A stretch of 64,000 bases of DNA from Ectobacillus funiculus (GCF_004138295.1 NZ_SCFM01000009.1:62001-126000), one strand, 5' to 3'; positions 27,860 through 38,245 are shown, numbered from the stretch's first letter. Translations and numbers: made by a program. Notes: generated by a model not told the origin, from the letters alone.

Positions 27860-28711
27860 ATGAAAGTTTTAGTAACAGGCTATACTGGACAACTGGGTTA
27901 TGATGTTGTTTGTGAAGGTACAAATCGCGGATTTAAGATGATTGGAGTAGGATCTAAGGATTTAGATGTTACAAATGAACAGGATGTTTATCATTATGTT
28001 AAAGAGGTTAATCCGGATGCAATTATTCATTGTGCAGCATACACAGCAGTGGACAAAGCTGAAGATGATAAACAAAATTGCTGGAACGTCAATGTAGAAG
28101 GTACAAGACATTTAGCAACTGCAGCTAAGGAAGTAGGTGCTAAATTCATCTATATTAGTACGGACTATGTATTTGATGGAGAAGGAGAAAAGCCTTTTTT
28201 AGAGACTGATACACCTAATCCAGTTGGGTATTATGGTTTAACTAAACATGAAGGTGAGAAGGTTGTACAGGTTACATTAGATGAGTGGTTTATTGTAAGA
28301 ATTTCATGGGTATTCGGTATCAATGGAAATAACTTTATTAAAACCATGCTCCGTCTGTCGGAAAGCCGTAATGAATTAAATGTAGTGGGGGATCAATTTG
28401 GGTCTCCTACATATACGTTCGATTTAGCCCCCTTGTTAATTGATATGATTCAAGGGGATAAGTATGGAATCTACCATGCTTCCAATGAAGGATTTTGTAG
28501 TTGGGCTGAATTTGCGAAAGAAATTTTTAAACAGGCTAACAAAGATGTGAAGGTAAATTCTATTACAACAGAAGAATATCCAACGCGTGCAGTACGTCCG
28601 AAAAATTCACGTATGTCTAAGAAACAACTTGTTATAAATGGATTTAAACCATTGCCAAAATGGGAAGATGCTTTGCAACACTACTTAAACAAATTATTTC
28701 AAGAGGTGTAA
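27860..28711 (+). CDS. rmlD: dTDP-4-dehydrorhamnose reductase RmlD
   Basis: Last step of dTDP-rhamnose synthesis. 283 residues from the ATG at 27860, one base after the rmlC stop; a longer in-frame extension lies inside rmlC and is unlikely. Rossmann motif VTGYTGQLG, STDYVFDGEG and the catalytic YGLTK-x-x-GE. Confidence 0.95.
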   Translation: MKVLVTGYTGQLGYDVVCEGTNRGFKMIGVGSKDLDVTNEQDVYHYVKEVNPDAIIHCAAYTAVDKAEDDKQNCWNVNVEGTRHLATAAKEVGAKFIYISTDYVFDGEGEKPFLETDTPNPVGYYGLTKHEGEKVVQVTLDEWFIVRISWVFGINGNNFIKTMLRLSESRNELNVVGDQFGSPTYTFDLAPLLIDMIQGDKYGIYHASNEGFCSWAEFAKEIFKQANKDVKVNSITTEEYPTRAVRPKNSRMSKKQLVINGFKPLPKWEDALQHYLNKLFQEV

Positions 28712-28714
28712 GAT

Positions 28715-29737
28715 ATGACCAGAAAAAAATTACTTGTAACAGGTGGGGCTGGATTTATTGGTGGTAACTTTGTTCAATATATGGTAAACAAGTATCCTCA
28801 ATATGATATATATAACTTAGATTTGCTAACATATGCTGGAGATCTTACAAAGCATAAAGAGATTCAAGAAAAAGATAATTACTTTTTTGTAAAAGCAGAC
28901 ATTGCAGATCGTGAAACAATTCTTAATTTATTTGAAAAAGAACAATTCGACTATGTCATTCATTTTGCAGCAGAAAGCCATGTAGACCGCTCTATTACAG
29001 ATCCAGAGGTATTTGTACGTACAAATGTAATGGGGACACAGGTTCTATTGGATGCTGCGAGACTTAATAATATTACAAAGTTTGTTCATGTTTCTACAGA
29101 TGAAGTATATGGAGAATTAGATTTTAATCCAACAACATTCTTTACTGAAGAAACCCCATTACAACCAAATAGTCCATATAGTGCGAGTAAGGCATCCTCA
29201 GATCTTTTAGTTCGTGCATATCATGAAACATTTGGTTTACCGGTTAATATTACCCGATGCTCAAATAACTATGGGCCTTATCATTTTCCTGAAAAATTAA
29301 TTCCTTTAACTATTTCTCGAGTATTAAATGATGAAAAGGTACCTGTATATGGCGATGGAAAGAATATTCGTGATTGGTTACACGTTTTAGATCACTGTGC
29401 AGCTATTGATTTGGTAATGCATGAGGGTATAAATGGAGAGGTTTATAATGTAGGTGGACATAATGAGCGAACTAACTTAGAAGTTGTTAAAACAATTATT
29501 AGTACTCTAGGTAAATCAGAAGATTTAATTGAGTTTGTGAAAGATCGTCTAGGCCATGATAAGCGATATGCTATTGATCCTACAAAATTGGAAAATTTGG
29601 GATGGAAACCAACTTATACGTTTGAAACAGGAATAGCTCAAACTATACAGTGGTATCTTGATAATAAAGAATGGTGGGAACAAATTATTAGTGGTGAATA
29701 CCAGAATTACTTCCAAAACCAGTATTCCCTAAAATAA
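28715..29737 (+). CDS. rmlB: dTDP-glucose 4,6-dehydratase RmlB
   Basis: Second step of dTDP-rhamnose synthesis, an extended short-chain dehydrogenase of 340 residues. TGGAGFIGGNF binds NAD, HFAAESHVDRSI and VSTDEVYG are hallmarks, and YSASKASSDLLV holds the catalytic Tyr-Lys. Starts 3 bases after rmlD. It closes the operon; a strong terminator follows. Confidence 0.96.
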   Translation: MTRKKLLVTGGAGFIGGNFVQYMVNKYPQYDIYNLDLLTYAGDLTKHKEIQEKDNYFFVKADIADRETILNLFEKEQFDYVIHFAAESHVDRSITDPEVFVRTNVMGTQVLLDAARLNNITKFVHVSTDEVYGELDFNPTTFFTEETPLQPNSPYSASKASSDLLVRAYHETFGLPVNITRCSNNYGPYHFPEKLIPLTISRVLNDEKVPVYGDGKNIRDWLHVLDHCAAIDLVMHEGINGEVYNVGGHNERTNLEVVKTIISTLGKSEDLIEFVKDRLGHDKRYAIDPTKLENLGWKPTYTFETGIAQTIQWYLDNKEWWEQIISGEYQNYFQNQYSLK

Positions 29738-29766
29738 TTACTGAACTTCATAACTTATTTAGTTTT

Positions 29767-29817
29767 AAAGCCTTAGCCCTGTAAACAGTACTCATGCTAC
29801 AGGGCTAAGGCTTTTTG
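29767..29817 (+). terminator. Strong terminator after rmlB
   Basis: AAAGCCTTAGCCCTGTA pairs with TACAGGGCTAAGGCTTT and ends in TTTTT. Confidence 0.9.
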
Positions 29818-29933
29818 GTATTATTGAGTTTAGCATCATATTTTTTAACTATATAAGTCGAATTAAATAATCACCTTCCCTCTCCCTGTGTTACAATAAG
29901 GAAAAACAGGAACGAAATAGGGAGAGACGTAAA

Positions 29934-30446
29934 ATGAAAACACAAGCAGCTGAATTAAAAACTGTCCAACAAGCCATGAAACAAACGAAAGATAAGCGAA
30001 TGCATGAGCGTTATCAAGCGGTCTCTCTCTTTTTACAAGGCTACACGTATGCGCAAATTACTAAGATTGTTGGTCGAAACGAAAAGACAGTGGGTGAATA
30101 TGTGAGAGCGTATCGTAAGAACGGTCTCGAAGGGCTCATCAGACGAGCTTCTCCGGGTGCGCCACATAAACTGACATCAGAACAAGAGAAAGAACTGATC
30201 GAAACGGTAGTACATTCTCTTCCGATTGATGTTGGATTTGCCGCTCGTCATAATTGGAAATTAGCGCTGATCGTATCATTTGTAGAACAGAAGTGGCAGA
30301 AGAAGTACACCCTCCGTGGGATGTCTCGTCTTTTGAGCAGTCTAGGTCTTAGCTACTCAAAGGCCACTTACACCTTAGCGCAAGGAGATGCCGTCAAACA
30401 GGCTGCTTTTCATGAAGAAACATTTCCTGCTTTAAAAAAAGATTGA
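29934..30446 (+). CDS. IS630 transposase, N-terminal frame (helix-turn-helix)
   Basis: 170 residues with the winged-helix DNA-binding part of IS630 transposases (YAQITKIVGRNEKTVGEYVR, then RGMSRLLSSLGLSYSKATY). The frame ends just after an A7 run at 30434-30440 (A AAA AAA G), where a -1 shift would continue into the next frame and join the catalytic domain. Confidence 0.88.
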   Translation: MKTQAAELKTVQQAMKQTKDKRMHERYQAVSLFLQGYTYAQITKIVGRNEKTVGEYVRAYRKNGLEGLIRRASPGAPHKLTSEQEKELIETVVHSLPIDVGFAARHNWKLALIVSFVEQKWQKKYTLRGMSRLLSSLGLSYSKATYTLAQGDAVKQAAFHEETFPALKKD

Positions 30447-30976
30447 TTGACGAAAACATTGATCACCTGTTGTTTCAAGATGAATGCATGATTCGAGACT
30501 ACCAAGCAGTTCAGTATACTTGGTTTTTGCGCGGAAAACAGCGTAAGATTCCAACGTACGGCAAACACCATGGAGTGAAACTCATTGGCATCCTCAATTA
30601 TGAAACAGGAAAAGTTCACTGCACAGAAGAAGAACGGTACGATGCAGAAGCATTTCTACGTTTTCTTCAGTATGTCCTGAAGCAATATCCAATCGGCAAA
30701 ATTGTCATGGTGCTAGACAATGCAAGGATTCACCATGCCAGTCTCATTCATCCTTTTCTAGAGGAACATAAAAACCGATTAGAATTTGTATTTCTACCAC
30801 CGTACAGCCCCGAAATGAACTTGATTGAAGGGCTGTGGAAGTGGCTGAAAAGTGCCGTTATTTACAATGTGTTTCATGCTTCTGTAAGAGAAATTCGAAA
30901 ACATGTGCAAGCATTCATTTCTTCTATTAACAAAACACCAGAAGAAGTCATTAATAGACTTTGTATCAGGATGTAA
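30443..30976 (+). CDS. IS630 transposase, C-terminal frame (DDE domain)
   Basis: 177 residues carrying the catalytic triad: D in LLFQDE, D in VLDNARIHHA and E in LPPYSPEMNLIEGLWKWLK. It lies in the -1 frame relative to the upstream frame. The fused product would be about 345 residues, the usual length for IS630 transposases that use programmed frameshifting. Confidence 0.88.
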   Translation: MIDENIDHLLFQDECMIRDYQAVQYTWFLRGKQRKIPTYGKHHGVKLIGILNYETGKVHCTEEERYDAEAFLRFLQYVLKQYPIGKIVMVLDNARIHHASLIHPFLEEHKNRLEFVFLPPYSPEMNLIEGLWKWLKSAVIYNVFHASVREIRKHVQAFISSINKTPEEVINRLCIRM

Positions 30977-31009
30977 AAATTAAATTCAACTTATATAGCA
31001 GTAGTTCAG

Positions 31010-32050
31010 TTAATATTTCCTATATAGTTCCTTAATTGTCACTGCAGTTGGAGAATCCAAGAACTGAAACGGAGAGTTTACATGCCAGATGTATACTCCT
31101 TCTACTTCATTCATTTGGAGAAATATAGGTAATACAATTCTGACCCATAGATTTTGATCAACATGATCCAATGGCTTGGTGGTATCTAGATTTATTGGAC
31201 GAATATAATTTTTTGATGTATCGGATCTTGGCGTAGCCCCTGTCTCTGTAATCAATATCTCCTTATGGAAATACTTGTTCGCTTTCTGGATACTCTCGAC
31301 AAACCCATATGAACCAGGGATTTTTGCAAAAAGATTATCATTAACTTCTACTTTGTTATTTTTGTTCAGTCTGTTCACTATTGGATAGGCATTTAAAGAA
31401 ATATAATCAAGTGATGTACTTATACTGTTTAATCCATTCTCATGATTTCTTATCTCTCTATCCAATTCATTCTTTTGAAAGGCCATAGTTAATTTTAATT
31501 CAGGATATTTTGATCTAACCTCATCTATTATTTTTTTCCACTGTGGGATGTATGTATTTTGAGTTAAGATTAATGTTTCACAAGTTATGCTTAGAATAGG
31601 AACATCATTTTTGGCACTAACAGAGGCATAATATAAAATAATATCTCTCCATTGATTAAAAAATAAATTAATATCCTTAGGAGCATACGTGCCTCTATCA
31701 AAACTATCCCTAAAATCAGGTAGCATAATATGAGGTTTTATTAAGGTAACTTTCACTCCATATTGTTTGCTTTTTGAAAATAGTCGCTCAAATTTACTCC
31801 GAATTTTTGGATCGTTTAGAGGGCTAGAATCATTTTTATCCTGTACTGTCACAGCTGTAACAACTTGTAATTCCCCACCTATATCCTTTATTTTTGGAAG
31901 GTTTTGATCATACCAATCATCAGTATCAATTGAATCAGATAAAGTTATTGCAATCCCTTTATGTTTTTTCTTAAATAACTTAGCACTGTTAAGTACTACC
32001 CCTCCTATTAGAACTATTACTGACAATAGAATTATCATATTCCGCCTCAA
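31010..32050 (-). CDS. Membrane-anchored or secreted glycoside-hydrolase-like TIM-barrel protein
   Basis: 346 residues from a TTG at 32050 with GGAGGTAAGATT before it. Residues about 4-24 form a signal anchor. The rest looks like a GH113/GTA-type TIM barrel: two glutamates sit where acid/base and nucleophile are expected, in SITCETLIL and LITETGATP, and WHVNSPFQFLDSPTA closes the barrel. A role in trimming the exopolysaccharide is a guess from context. It faces the IS630 element and is separated from the operon by it. Confidence 0.65.
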   Translation of the reverse strand: MRRNMIILLSVIVLIGGVVLNSAKLFKKKHKGIAITLSDSIDTDDWYDQNLPKIKDIGGELQVVTAVTVQDKNDSSPLNDPKIRSKFERLFSKSKQYGVKVTLIKPHIMLPDFRDSFDRGTYAPKDINLFFNQWRDIILYYASVSAKNDVPILSITCETLILTQNTYIPQWKKIIDEVRSKYPELKLTMAFQKNELDREIRNHENGLNSISTSLDYISLNAYPIVNRLNKNNKVEVNDNLFAKIPGSYGFVESIQKANKYFHKEILITETGATPRSDTSKNYIRPINLDTTKPLDHVDQNLWVRIVLPIFLQMNEVEGVYIWHVNSPFQFLDSPTAVTIKELYRKY

Positions 32051-32519
32051 AATCTTACCTCCTGTACTAGTGTGTTTATATAGAAATAGGAATGTAATTG
32101 TAAAAGGTTATTATTAGTTTAGCATTATATGTTTTGATTAACTAGAAAAAACCAAAAAATGTACAAAAAGGAGCATGCTTCTTGCAGGGTGTTGACCATG
32201 CCTTTGACATGTTGATTTCACGTAACATCAGTTTAGACTTTGTTATCTTTGTCATGGATTAACCCTAAGAATTTGAGCACATTCTTAATAAAATCATACT
32301 TATTTTCTAAATATCTATAAACTACTTAATATTCATTTTGCAAAGGTAATTAGATACAAAATTTCAAACGCGAACTTCAGCTGTTTGTGGCAAACTAATT
32401 ATGTAATTTTTAGCAGTCAATTCATGTATCCCGTTTGGGCATAAAAAAGCCACTTGCCAACATCGTTTTATTAATATATGCTCCTTGTTGGGTATTAAGA
32501 CGACGGGAGGATATGAGTT
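32051..32519. other. AT-rich gap with possible IS end
   Basis: No gene. AAAAAGGAGCATGCTTCTTGC near 32164 resembles a similar string near 17416 and may mark the end of a lost element. Otherwise nothing seen. Confidence 0.35.
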
Positions 32520-34310
32520 TAGGAGATGTTAGCAGTGGCAGAAATTAATTATACCAGATACGAAGCAAATATAAAAGGTAGTTCAGTTCTTATAATAGTA
32601 TTGCAAAGAAAATGCAATGAGATCCAAGAGCTATAAAGAAGTATGTAAAGATGGAGGACCTCAGTCTGTTTGTGACAAACAAAAAATGCATCGTTTGGCA
32701 ATTAGTAGGGGTATGCATAAAAATGTGTATGATTGCAACTTGATATGGAAAGATAGTTATGATAGGCTCATGTGGCTGAAAAACTATAAGGCTTGTTCTT
32801 TTGCCTAAAATTATGACCATAGAGGCTCCTTGTCAAGTTTCTCAGAGTATGCATAAACATTTCATATTTCGGATAGGACTAAAATTACTATCTCCTACAT
32901 TTTTTGATTGCCAAATACACTCAGTCCCCAAGAGAAGTTCCAACAGACATCACCTGCAAAAGTAATGGATCCTGTAAAAACCATTCTAGACAAATGGATT
33001 CAAGGGGATCTTCAGGAGAAAAAGAAGTTTCGGAGAACAGCTAAACGTATGTATGATCTATTTGTAGATGAGTATAATTTTACGGAATCGGACCGTTCTG
33101 TTTATCAGTGTGTTTCTCACCAAAGAAAAAATTAGTAGAAGAAGCTGAGTCAGCAGCATTACCATTAGAATCAAAAGCAGGAACAGCGCAAGTAGACTTT
33201 GGAGTAAGGCCGAGAAAGAGGGAGATTGAAAACTTTATCAAAAATGTGAATTCATTGCCAATCCCTATTTAGCAGATAAGGATAAATTCTTACAACTGCT
33301 TGCCACAGAATTCTCATAAGTGAGATATGAGGGGGCTAAAGCTGACAAATACGGTTACATATGCTTAGACAATAAGCTTTATTTGCCTTCTCCTCGCTTT
33401 GTCAAATAAAAGGTTTTGGGAAATATTTTATACTCCCCGCTAGAACTACTGACACAAGAATACAAACTCGTTGCTTGGCATGCACGTTTGTATGGAGAAC
33501 AGCAGAAATCTACACAATGGTGATCGTTATCTATCTCTCATGAGCAAAAGCTTTATGACAATCAAATATGCAGGTGTTTCTATGAACAACTACCTGTAGA
33601 GCAGCAGGCTTATTTTGAACGATGTACCGTACTAGAAAAACAATAATCTCTTCAATTAATTACTATGGGTACTTCTAAAAGGGCATGATTTCAATATCCC
33701 TACTTGAAACCCTGCGTATGGCATCGGAACATAGCATCCTTCGATATTAACTCTATTAAGCCAGTATTTTTATCAAATCTTAAATAGAAGAGGACAACGA
33801 CAAGGGATTAAGATAAGAAGTGTAGTTCTTAATGTTCAATTCGCTACACGAGATTCGAAACATTATGATACTTTGTTTGATACAACAGGTGATGTGACAT
33901 CATGAATCAGTCGATTGATTCAAAAATATCCCGAATGCCTCACCTCAAACTAAGTTGAATTTGGGAATGCTACATGGAAATACAAGTACCTAATAATGAA
34001 GAATACATACTAGGGGTATTAGGGAAGGAAGTTCAACAAAGGGGAGTAAGGAAAATCAATTTATTACTTCAGCAAGCAACTTTACTAAAGGTAACAGATA
34101 ACCTATTTCAATTGGAAAGAATTAGATTAGCACAAGGACTAACAAGAGATTATACCTAACACGAAGACTTTATAAAGCAGCAGGACATTCCCATTTCCTG
34201 CATTTTGCAGTTGCTAAATACAACAGTAGACATAAAAACACCAACAGCGGGCGGGTACTGGACTATGCGTGTGTAGCTATTTAACTAATTGGAAAGGATA
34301 TCGAGCGATA
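32520..34310 (+). mobile_element. Degraded IS21-family element (istA and istB relics)
   Basis: Broken frames line up with IstA from its N terminus (MLAVAEINYTRYEANIKG near 32526; RAIKKYVKMEDL), through a 32908-33135 frame (AKVMDPVKTILDKWIQGDLQ, KKFRRTAKRMYDLFV), AALPLESKAGTAQVDFG with a catalytic Asp, and LVAWHARLYGEQQKS, to YEQLPVEQQAYFERC near 33590. An IstB-like piece follows near 33900-34160 (NNEEYILGVLGKEVQQRGVR, RLAQGLTRDYT). Stops and frameshifts break both genes, and about 230 bp of unrelated sequence seems to interrupt istA near 32660-32890. No ATP-binding motif of IstB remains. Confidence 0.75.
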
Positions 34311-34342
34311 CAAAATTAATACACAGTTAGATCAGCATATTA

Positions 34343-34368
34343 AAACCGACTCAAGCAAGAGTCGGTTT
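34343..34368. terminator. Hairpin at the 3' end of the polymerase gene
   Basis: AAACCGACTC / GAGTCGGTTT with a short loop; the stop codon of the minus-strand gene lies inside the stem. Confidence 0.6.
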
Positions 34369-35883
34369 ATCGTTTTTATTTTTAAATGAAATAAATGTTG
34401 AGCATACAGCTAACATGATCCAAAAATATTGCATTGTGTATAATTCTCCAACCATAGTTAGTTCAAAGAGATAACCGCTGAAAGATACTAATAATATTGT
34501 ATTAAAAAAACTAGCCTTCCTATGTTTGATTATAAATAACAATGCCGAGATTAAGAACAATAACGTCGTAGTAAAGCCAATCCAACCTAATTCTAGTTTG
34601 ACATTAATATAATAATTGTCTACTGAGGTAGATATTGTTGGTCCGTAAGGATTTAATTCAGGGATATTAAAAACTAAGGGTTCTGTTCTAATGAATCCAA
34701 TTCCCTTACCAAAGATATCTTCAAAACTTTCTTGTTCGTTAAAAGCAAAATTGATTAATTCGTTTCTGTAAGTAAATGGTTCTGAATTCTTACCAAAGTC
34801 CTGGACTAAATGAGTTCCAAAAAATGCGTCTGAAAGAGCCTTTGTGTTACCTCCGATAGTCGAGATGACAGGAATATCATCCGCTACAGGTGTTAAACTA
34901 AGTGCCAAAATAGGAATAAAAAGGAATACTGCGGAGCAAAAAATAACAATTTTTCTTTTTAAATTAGAAAATACAAAAAATACAACAAATGAAACAGCTA
35001 GTAAACTAACTAAAGTAGATCGAGAATAAGTTAGTAGTACACTCGTAAGAAGTAATATAAATAAAATAGAATAAAAGAAATATCGATTTTTGTTCTTGTT
35101 TTTATACATGTTAGCTTGATAATAAGCGATTGGAATCATCAATAAAAGGTAAAGACCGTAACCTAACGAATGCAAAAAACTAGCACTTATACGTAAATTA
35201 CCTTGCCTAATATAGGTGCTTGAGCTAGAAGAAATCCCATCTACGGGTGATATTTCCAAAAGATGAAATACATTGAATTTGGTGATATATTCTACAATTC
35301 CACAAATAGACACTATAAAAGCACTAAGGCAAAGGGTGTGCAAAATCTTATCTAAAACAATTTTGCCATTATCCTTTTTTAATTCGAATCTTACATTCAT
35401 CACAACTAAATAATATAGTAAAACTTTTTCAATTAGTATTGCAGAAGATCCAATAAACGCTGTTGTATCATTTTGTGATACCAATTGAATAAAACCAGGG
35501 ATCATTACACCTAAAGAATAGAGAAAAATAATAGGTGTTAATCTATCTTTTCTTATTGTATATAACAAGTCGGGTAACCGTTTTTTTATTAATAACTGGT
35601 CAATAATAAAAAGTATTAGTATAGCTCGGAAAGCTGTCACCACAGGGAGAGAGCCAAGCTGTACTGCGAAATAAGGTGGGAGAAAAGGAATAACTAATAG
35701 AAAATGCCAAAAAGTTTTCTTAATATTAAATGCATAATAAATGAAAAATATAGAAGCACAAGCTATTGCAACAGAAACCATATTAGAATTAGTTGCTCCC
35801 AAATAGCTTAAAAGTCCTACAAAAGTAATAGTAAAAAATATTAAATAAAATTCCCTTATGTTTAATGTACTTTTCAATTTCAT
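34351..35883 (-). CDS. O-antigen polymerase/ligase-like membrane protein (Wzy type)
   Basis: A 510-residue protein with about twelve membrane segments and a large loop near residues 310-400 containing short conserved patches (SRSTLVSLLAVSF, YRNELINFAFNEQES, VDNYYINVKLELGWIG). This is the pattern of the O-antigen ligase/polymerase (Wzy_C-like) family. As the only such gene in the window it is the best candidate polymerase for the repeat unit flipped by the Wzx at 24549-25964. It is on the opposite strand and cut off from that operon by insertion sequence debris. Confidence 0.78.
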   Translation of the reverse strand: MKLKSTLNIREFYLIFFTITFVGLLSYLGATNSNMVSVAIACASIFFIYYAFNIKKTFWHFLLVIPFLPPYFAVQLGSLPVVTAFRAILILFIIDQLLIKKRLPDLLYTIRKDRLTPIIFLYSLGVMIPGFIQLVSQNDTTAFIGSSAILIEKVLLYYLVVMNVRFELKKDNGKIVLDKILHTLCLSAFIVSICGIVEYITKFNVFHLLEISPVDGISSSSSTYIRQGNLRISASFLHSLGYGLYLLLMIPIAYYQANMYKNKNKNRYFFYSILFILLLTSVLLTYSRSTLVSLLAVSFVVFFVFSNLKRKIVIFCSAVFLFIPILALSLTPVADDIPVISTIGGNTKALSDAFFGTHLVQDFGKNSEPFTYRNELINFAFNEQESFEDIFGKGIGFIRTEPLVFNIPELNPYGPTISTSVDNYYINVKLELGWIGFTTTLLFLISALLFIIKHRKASFFNTILLVSFSGYLFELTMVGELYTMQYFWIMLAVCSTFISFKNKNDKPTLA

Positions 35884-36203
35884 CCCCTACTTATCAAGTT
35901 TTAAAAACACAATGCAATTTCTATTATAACAGAAATTGTATTGCTTGAAAATGAATTCTTTTTAAAAAGGTAAGAATACGTTCTAACTTAGGTTCAAAGT
36001 TGCATTAGCAGTTAATTCGAAGAGTCAGTATAATTCTCAATCTTTAATGTCTTCTGTAGTTTGAACGATGGAAAAGCAGTCATTCTTTTATTAATAAGGA
36101 ATACAAGAACGGCTTGTTTTATTGATTATTAACTATAATACGTTGAATGTGAACTACGGTTACGAAGTGATTTACACATAACTTCTTTGTATGAAGTTCA
36201 AAG

Positions 36204-36278
36204 TGACTATTACTTATACTAGGCAAGTTGATTATTACTTATACTAAGCAAGTTGATTATTACCTATACTAAGCAAAG
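36204..36278 (+). repeat. Three 25-bp tandem repeats
   Basis: Unit TGATTATTACTTATACTAAG plus CAAGT, at 36204, 36229 and 36254, with two differences in the first and three in the last unit. Located just before a transposase relic. Confidence 0.75.
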
Positions 36279-36279
36279 G

Positions 36280-36700
36280 AGAATTCTTTGGCTTTGCTCG
36301 GCATTTCGCTCTGAATTGTGTACGGAAGTATTCATATTAGTGTGGCAGTTTCGATAAGAAGCACTAAACACTGAAATACATATGTCTAAGGAATGGTACC
36401 CATGCTCCTCTTTATCAAAAGGTTTGTAGAAGCAAAATAGAAAATCGGTATTCAGAAATCTAGTGCTCTGTATGGGGAGCGGAAGCATAGGAAAACTCCA
36501 TCATTATATAAACCCAAGGAAGGCGGTGGAACCAATAGAGCCTGATTAAAAGATTTTTTGATTGAAAAATGTTAGATGTCGAACAGGAAAACGTACAAGG
36601 GCTTATTTTGGTCTAGTAGTATTTGCTTATAATGTCTCAAAATTAATAGTGGACAGAATTAACAGAAAAACGAGCAAAACAAATCAAGCTAATTGATATC
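36280..36700 (+). mobile_element. Transposase relic (C-terminal part)
   Basis: Frames with stops and shifts; the clearest piece, about 36578-36670, reads RTGKRTRAYFGLVVFAYNVS and continues KLIVDRIN, a typical transposase C terminus. The left part is related to the relic at 25970-26200. Confidence 0.6.
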
Positions 36701-36806
36701 AAAAAAGCTTATTAGGGAATAATGTAAGTTAAAATAAAAAAAGAAACAATTATGAAGGCCATTCAATTATGGTATAATTTTAAAAAATCTTTGGGGGGCT
36801 TAAAAA

Positions 36807-37517
36807 TTGATAAAAATTACAAATAAGATAATTTCAAAAATGAAAAATGAAAAATATGTTTTAGATGAAAATATTACTTTCTTTGATTTGTGCTCTATTG
36901 TTTTGACTAGGATACTAATGCTTACTAGAGGTTTTCTAAAAAGAGTTTTATTTAAATCGTGTGGCAAAAATCTTTTTATTGGTAAAAAAACTACAATAAG
37001 GCATAAAAGTCATATCAAATTAGGGAAATCAGTCACTATAAATGATTACGTTGAAATGATTGCTTTATCCCAAAATGGCATAACTATAGGTGATAATGCA
37101 TCTATAGGTAAATACAGCATCATAAGATGTACAGGTAGTTTAAAAAATCTTGGTAAAGGCATAAGAATTGGTGATAACTTCGGTTGTGGGGATTGGTGCT
37201 TTTTTGGGTGTTCAGGTGGTATTGAGATTGGGAACAATGTAATTATGGGACAGAATATTAGATTTCATGCACAAAATCACAATTTTGATAGGATAGATAT
37301 TCCAATTAAAAACCAAGGTACAACTAGTAAAGGAATAGTTGTAGAAGATGATTGCTGGATTGGTGCTGGAGTTGTAATTTTAGATGGAGTAACTATTGGT
37401 AAAGGCTCAGTAATCGGATCGAATACTCTAGTAAATAAAGATATTGAACCATATAGTGTCGCTGTGGGAAATCCTGTTAAAATAGTAAAAAAACGGGCGG
37501 GTCATCAGGTGATTTAA
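36807..37517 (+). CDS. Hexapeptide-repeat acyltransferase (WbbJ/LbH type)
   Basis: A 236-residue left-handed beta-helix transferase. Isoleucine-rich hexapeptide repeats fill residues about 60-215 (IGDNASIGKYS, IGNNVIMGQNI, IGAGVVILDGVTIGKGSVIG) and the catalytic His is in RFHAQNHNFDR. It probably O-acetylates a sugar of the exopolysaccharide. TTG start with GGGGGG upstream. Its A+T content matches the exopolysaccharide operon, so it is likely a displaced member of it. Confidence 0.85.
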   Translation: MIKITNKIISKMKNEKYVLDENITFFDLCSIVLTRILMLTRGFLKRVLFKSCGKNLFIGKKTTIRHKSHIKLGKSVTINDYVEMIALSQNGITIGDNASIGKYSIIRCTGSLKNLGKGIRIGDNFGCGDWCFFGCSGGIEIGNNVIMGQNIRFHAQNHNFDRIDIPIKNQGTTSKGIVVEDDCWIGAGVVILDGVTIGKGSVIGSNTLVNKDIEPYSVAVGNPVKIVKKRAGHQVI

Positions 37518-37595
37518 AGAGCAGTAAACTATACAGTAGGATGGTAATTCGTAATAAAGTAAATTACAATAAAATGTGGCTTTTGTAGTGGTAGA

Positions 37596-37621
37596 GAGGG
37601 GCAGAAATGCTCCTCTTTTTA
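37596..37621 (+). terminator. Terminator after the acyltransferase
   Basis: GAGGGGCA / TGCTCCTC hairpin followed by TTTTT. Confidence 0.6.
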
Positions 37622-38245
37622 TATACAGGAGGGGATATAATATGACTCTCCAAAAGATCATTTAGCAAATTAATGAAGATATTGATACATGCTTGAAAAT
37701 CTCAACAATTGCTTAATCTTGATGCAGGACTCTTATGATATTAAGATAATACCCTTTATAGATGCACACATAATGGAACTTGTAGCTTTTGAACATATGA
37801 AAACAGGTTGATTTTTCATGGGTAGCCTGTGCATCATACAAACTACTGCGGAGAGTTAAACTGGAAATAAAATCTGTGATTCTAATCGGAGTTCCATCCA
37901 TATTTTTTACGGATTTATAGCATGAGTAAATAGAAAATAAGAATGAGTCGTATGATTGGGATATTTCGGTTAACTAGTGTTTATTATAGTGGGACGAAGC
38001 TTAATGAGAAAATAGTGATATATTAGCAGGAATTTTTACGTTTTTAGGACAGATTTTCTTAAGGTAGAGGTTAGAAAAACTAATCTTATAGAATTTTAGA
38101 TAGTTTTTGTTGGGAACTATCATTATTTGGATTTTGATATTTTTCCAAGAGGAAATAGGGCAAATACTAGGGGAACTGCTGCATATGAAATGTGCTAAAG
38201 GGTTGTGCACTGATGATCATAGGTGTAAATAACCTTAGCAGTATG
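37622..38245. other. Intergenic region without recognised genes
   Basis: No convincing coding frame, ribosome site or repeat. It is probably decayed sequence, as on both sides. Confidence 0.4.

Larger units (their letters stand above)
29854..30993 (+). mobile_element. IS630-family insertion sequence, apparently intact
   Basis: About 1.14 kb bounded by imperfect inverted ends: TATAAGTCGAATTAAAT (from 29852) and, read on the minus strand from 30995, TATAAGTTGAATTTAAT. A TA dinucleotide flanks both sides, the IS630 target. It carries two overlapping transposase frames linked by a -1 slippery run. It landed between the rmlB terminator and the next gene, breaking no recognised gene. Confidence 0.85.

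Noticed and set aside
36204-36278. CRISPR array
   Set aside because: Repeats are head to tail without spacers and only three units; no cas genes.
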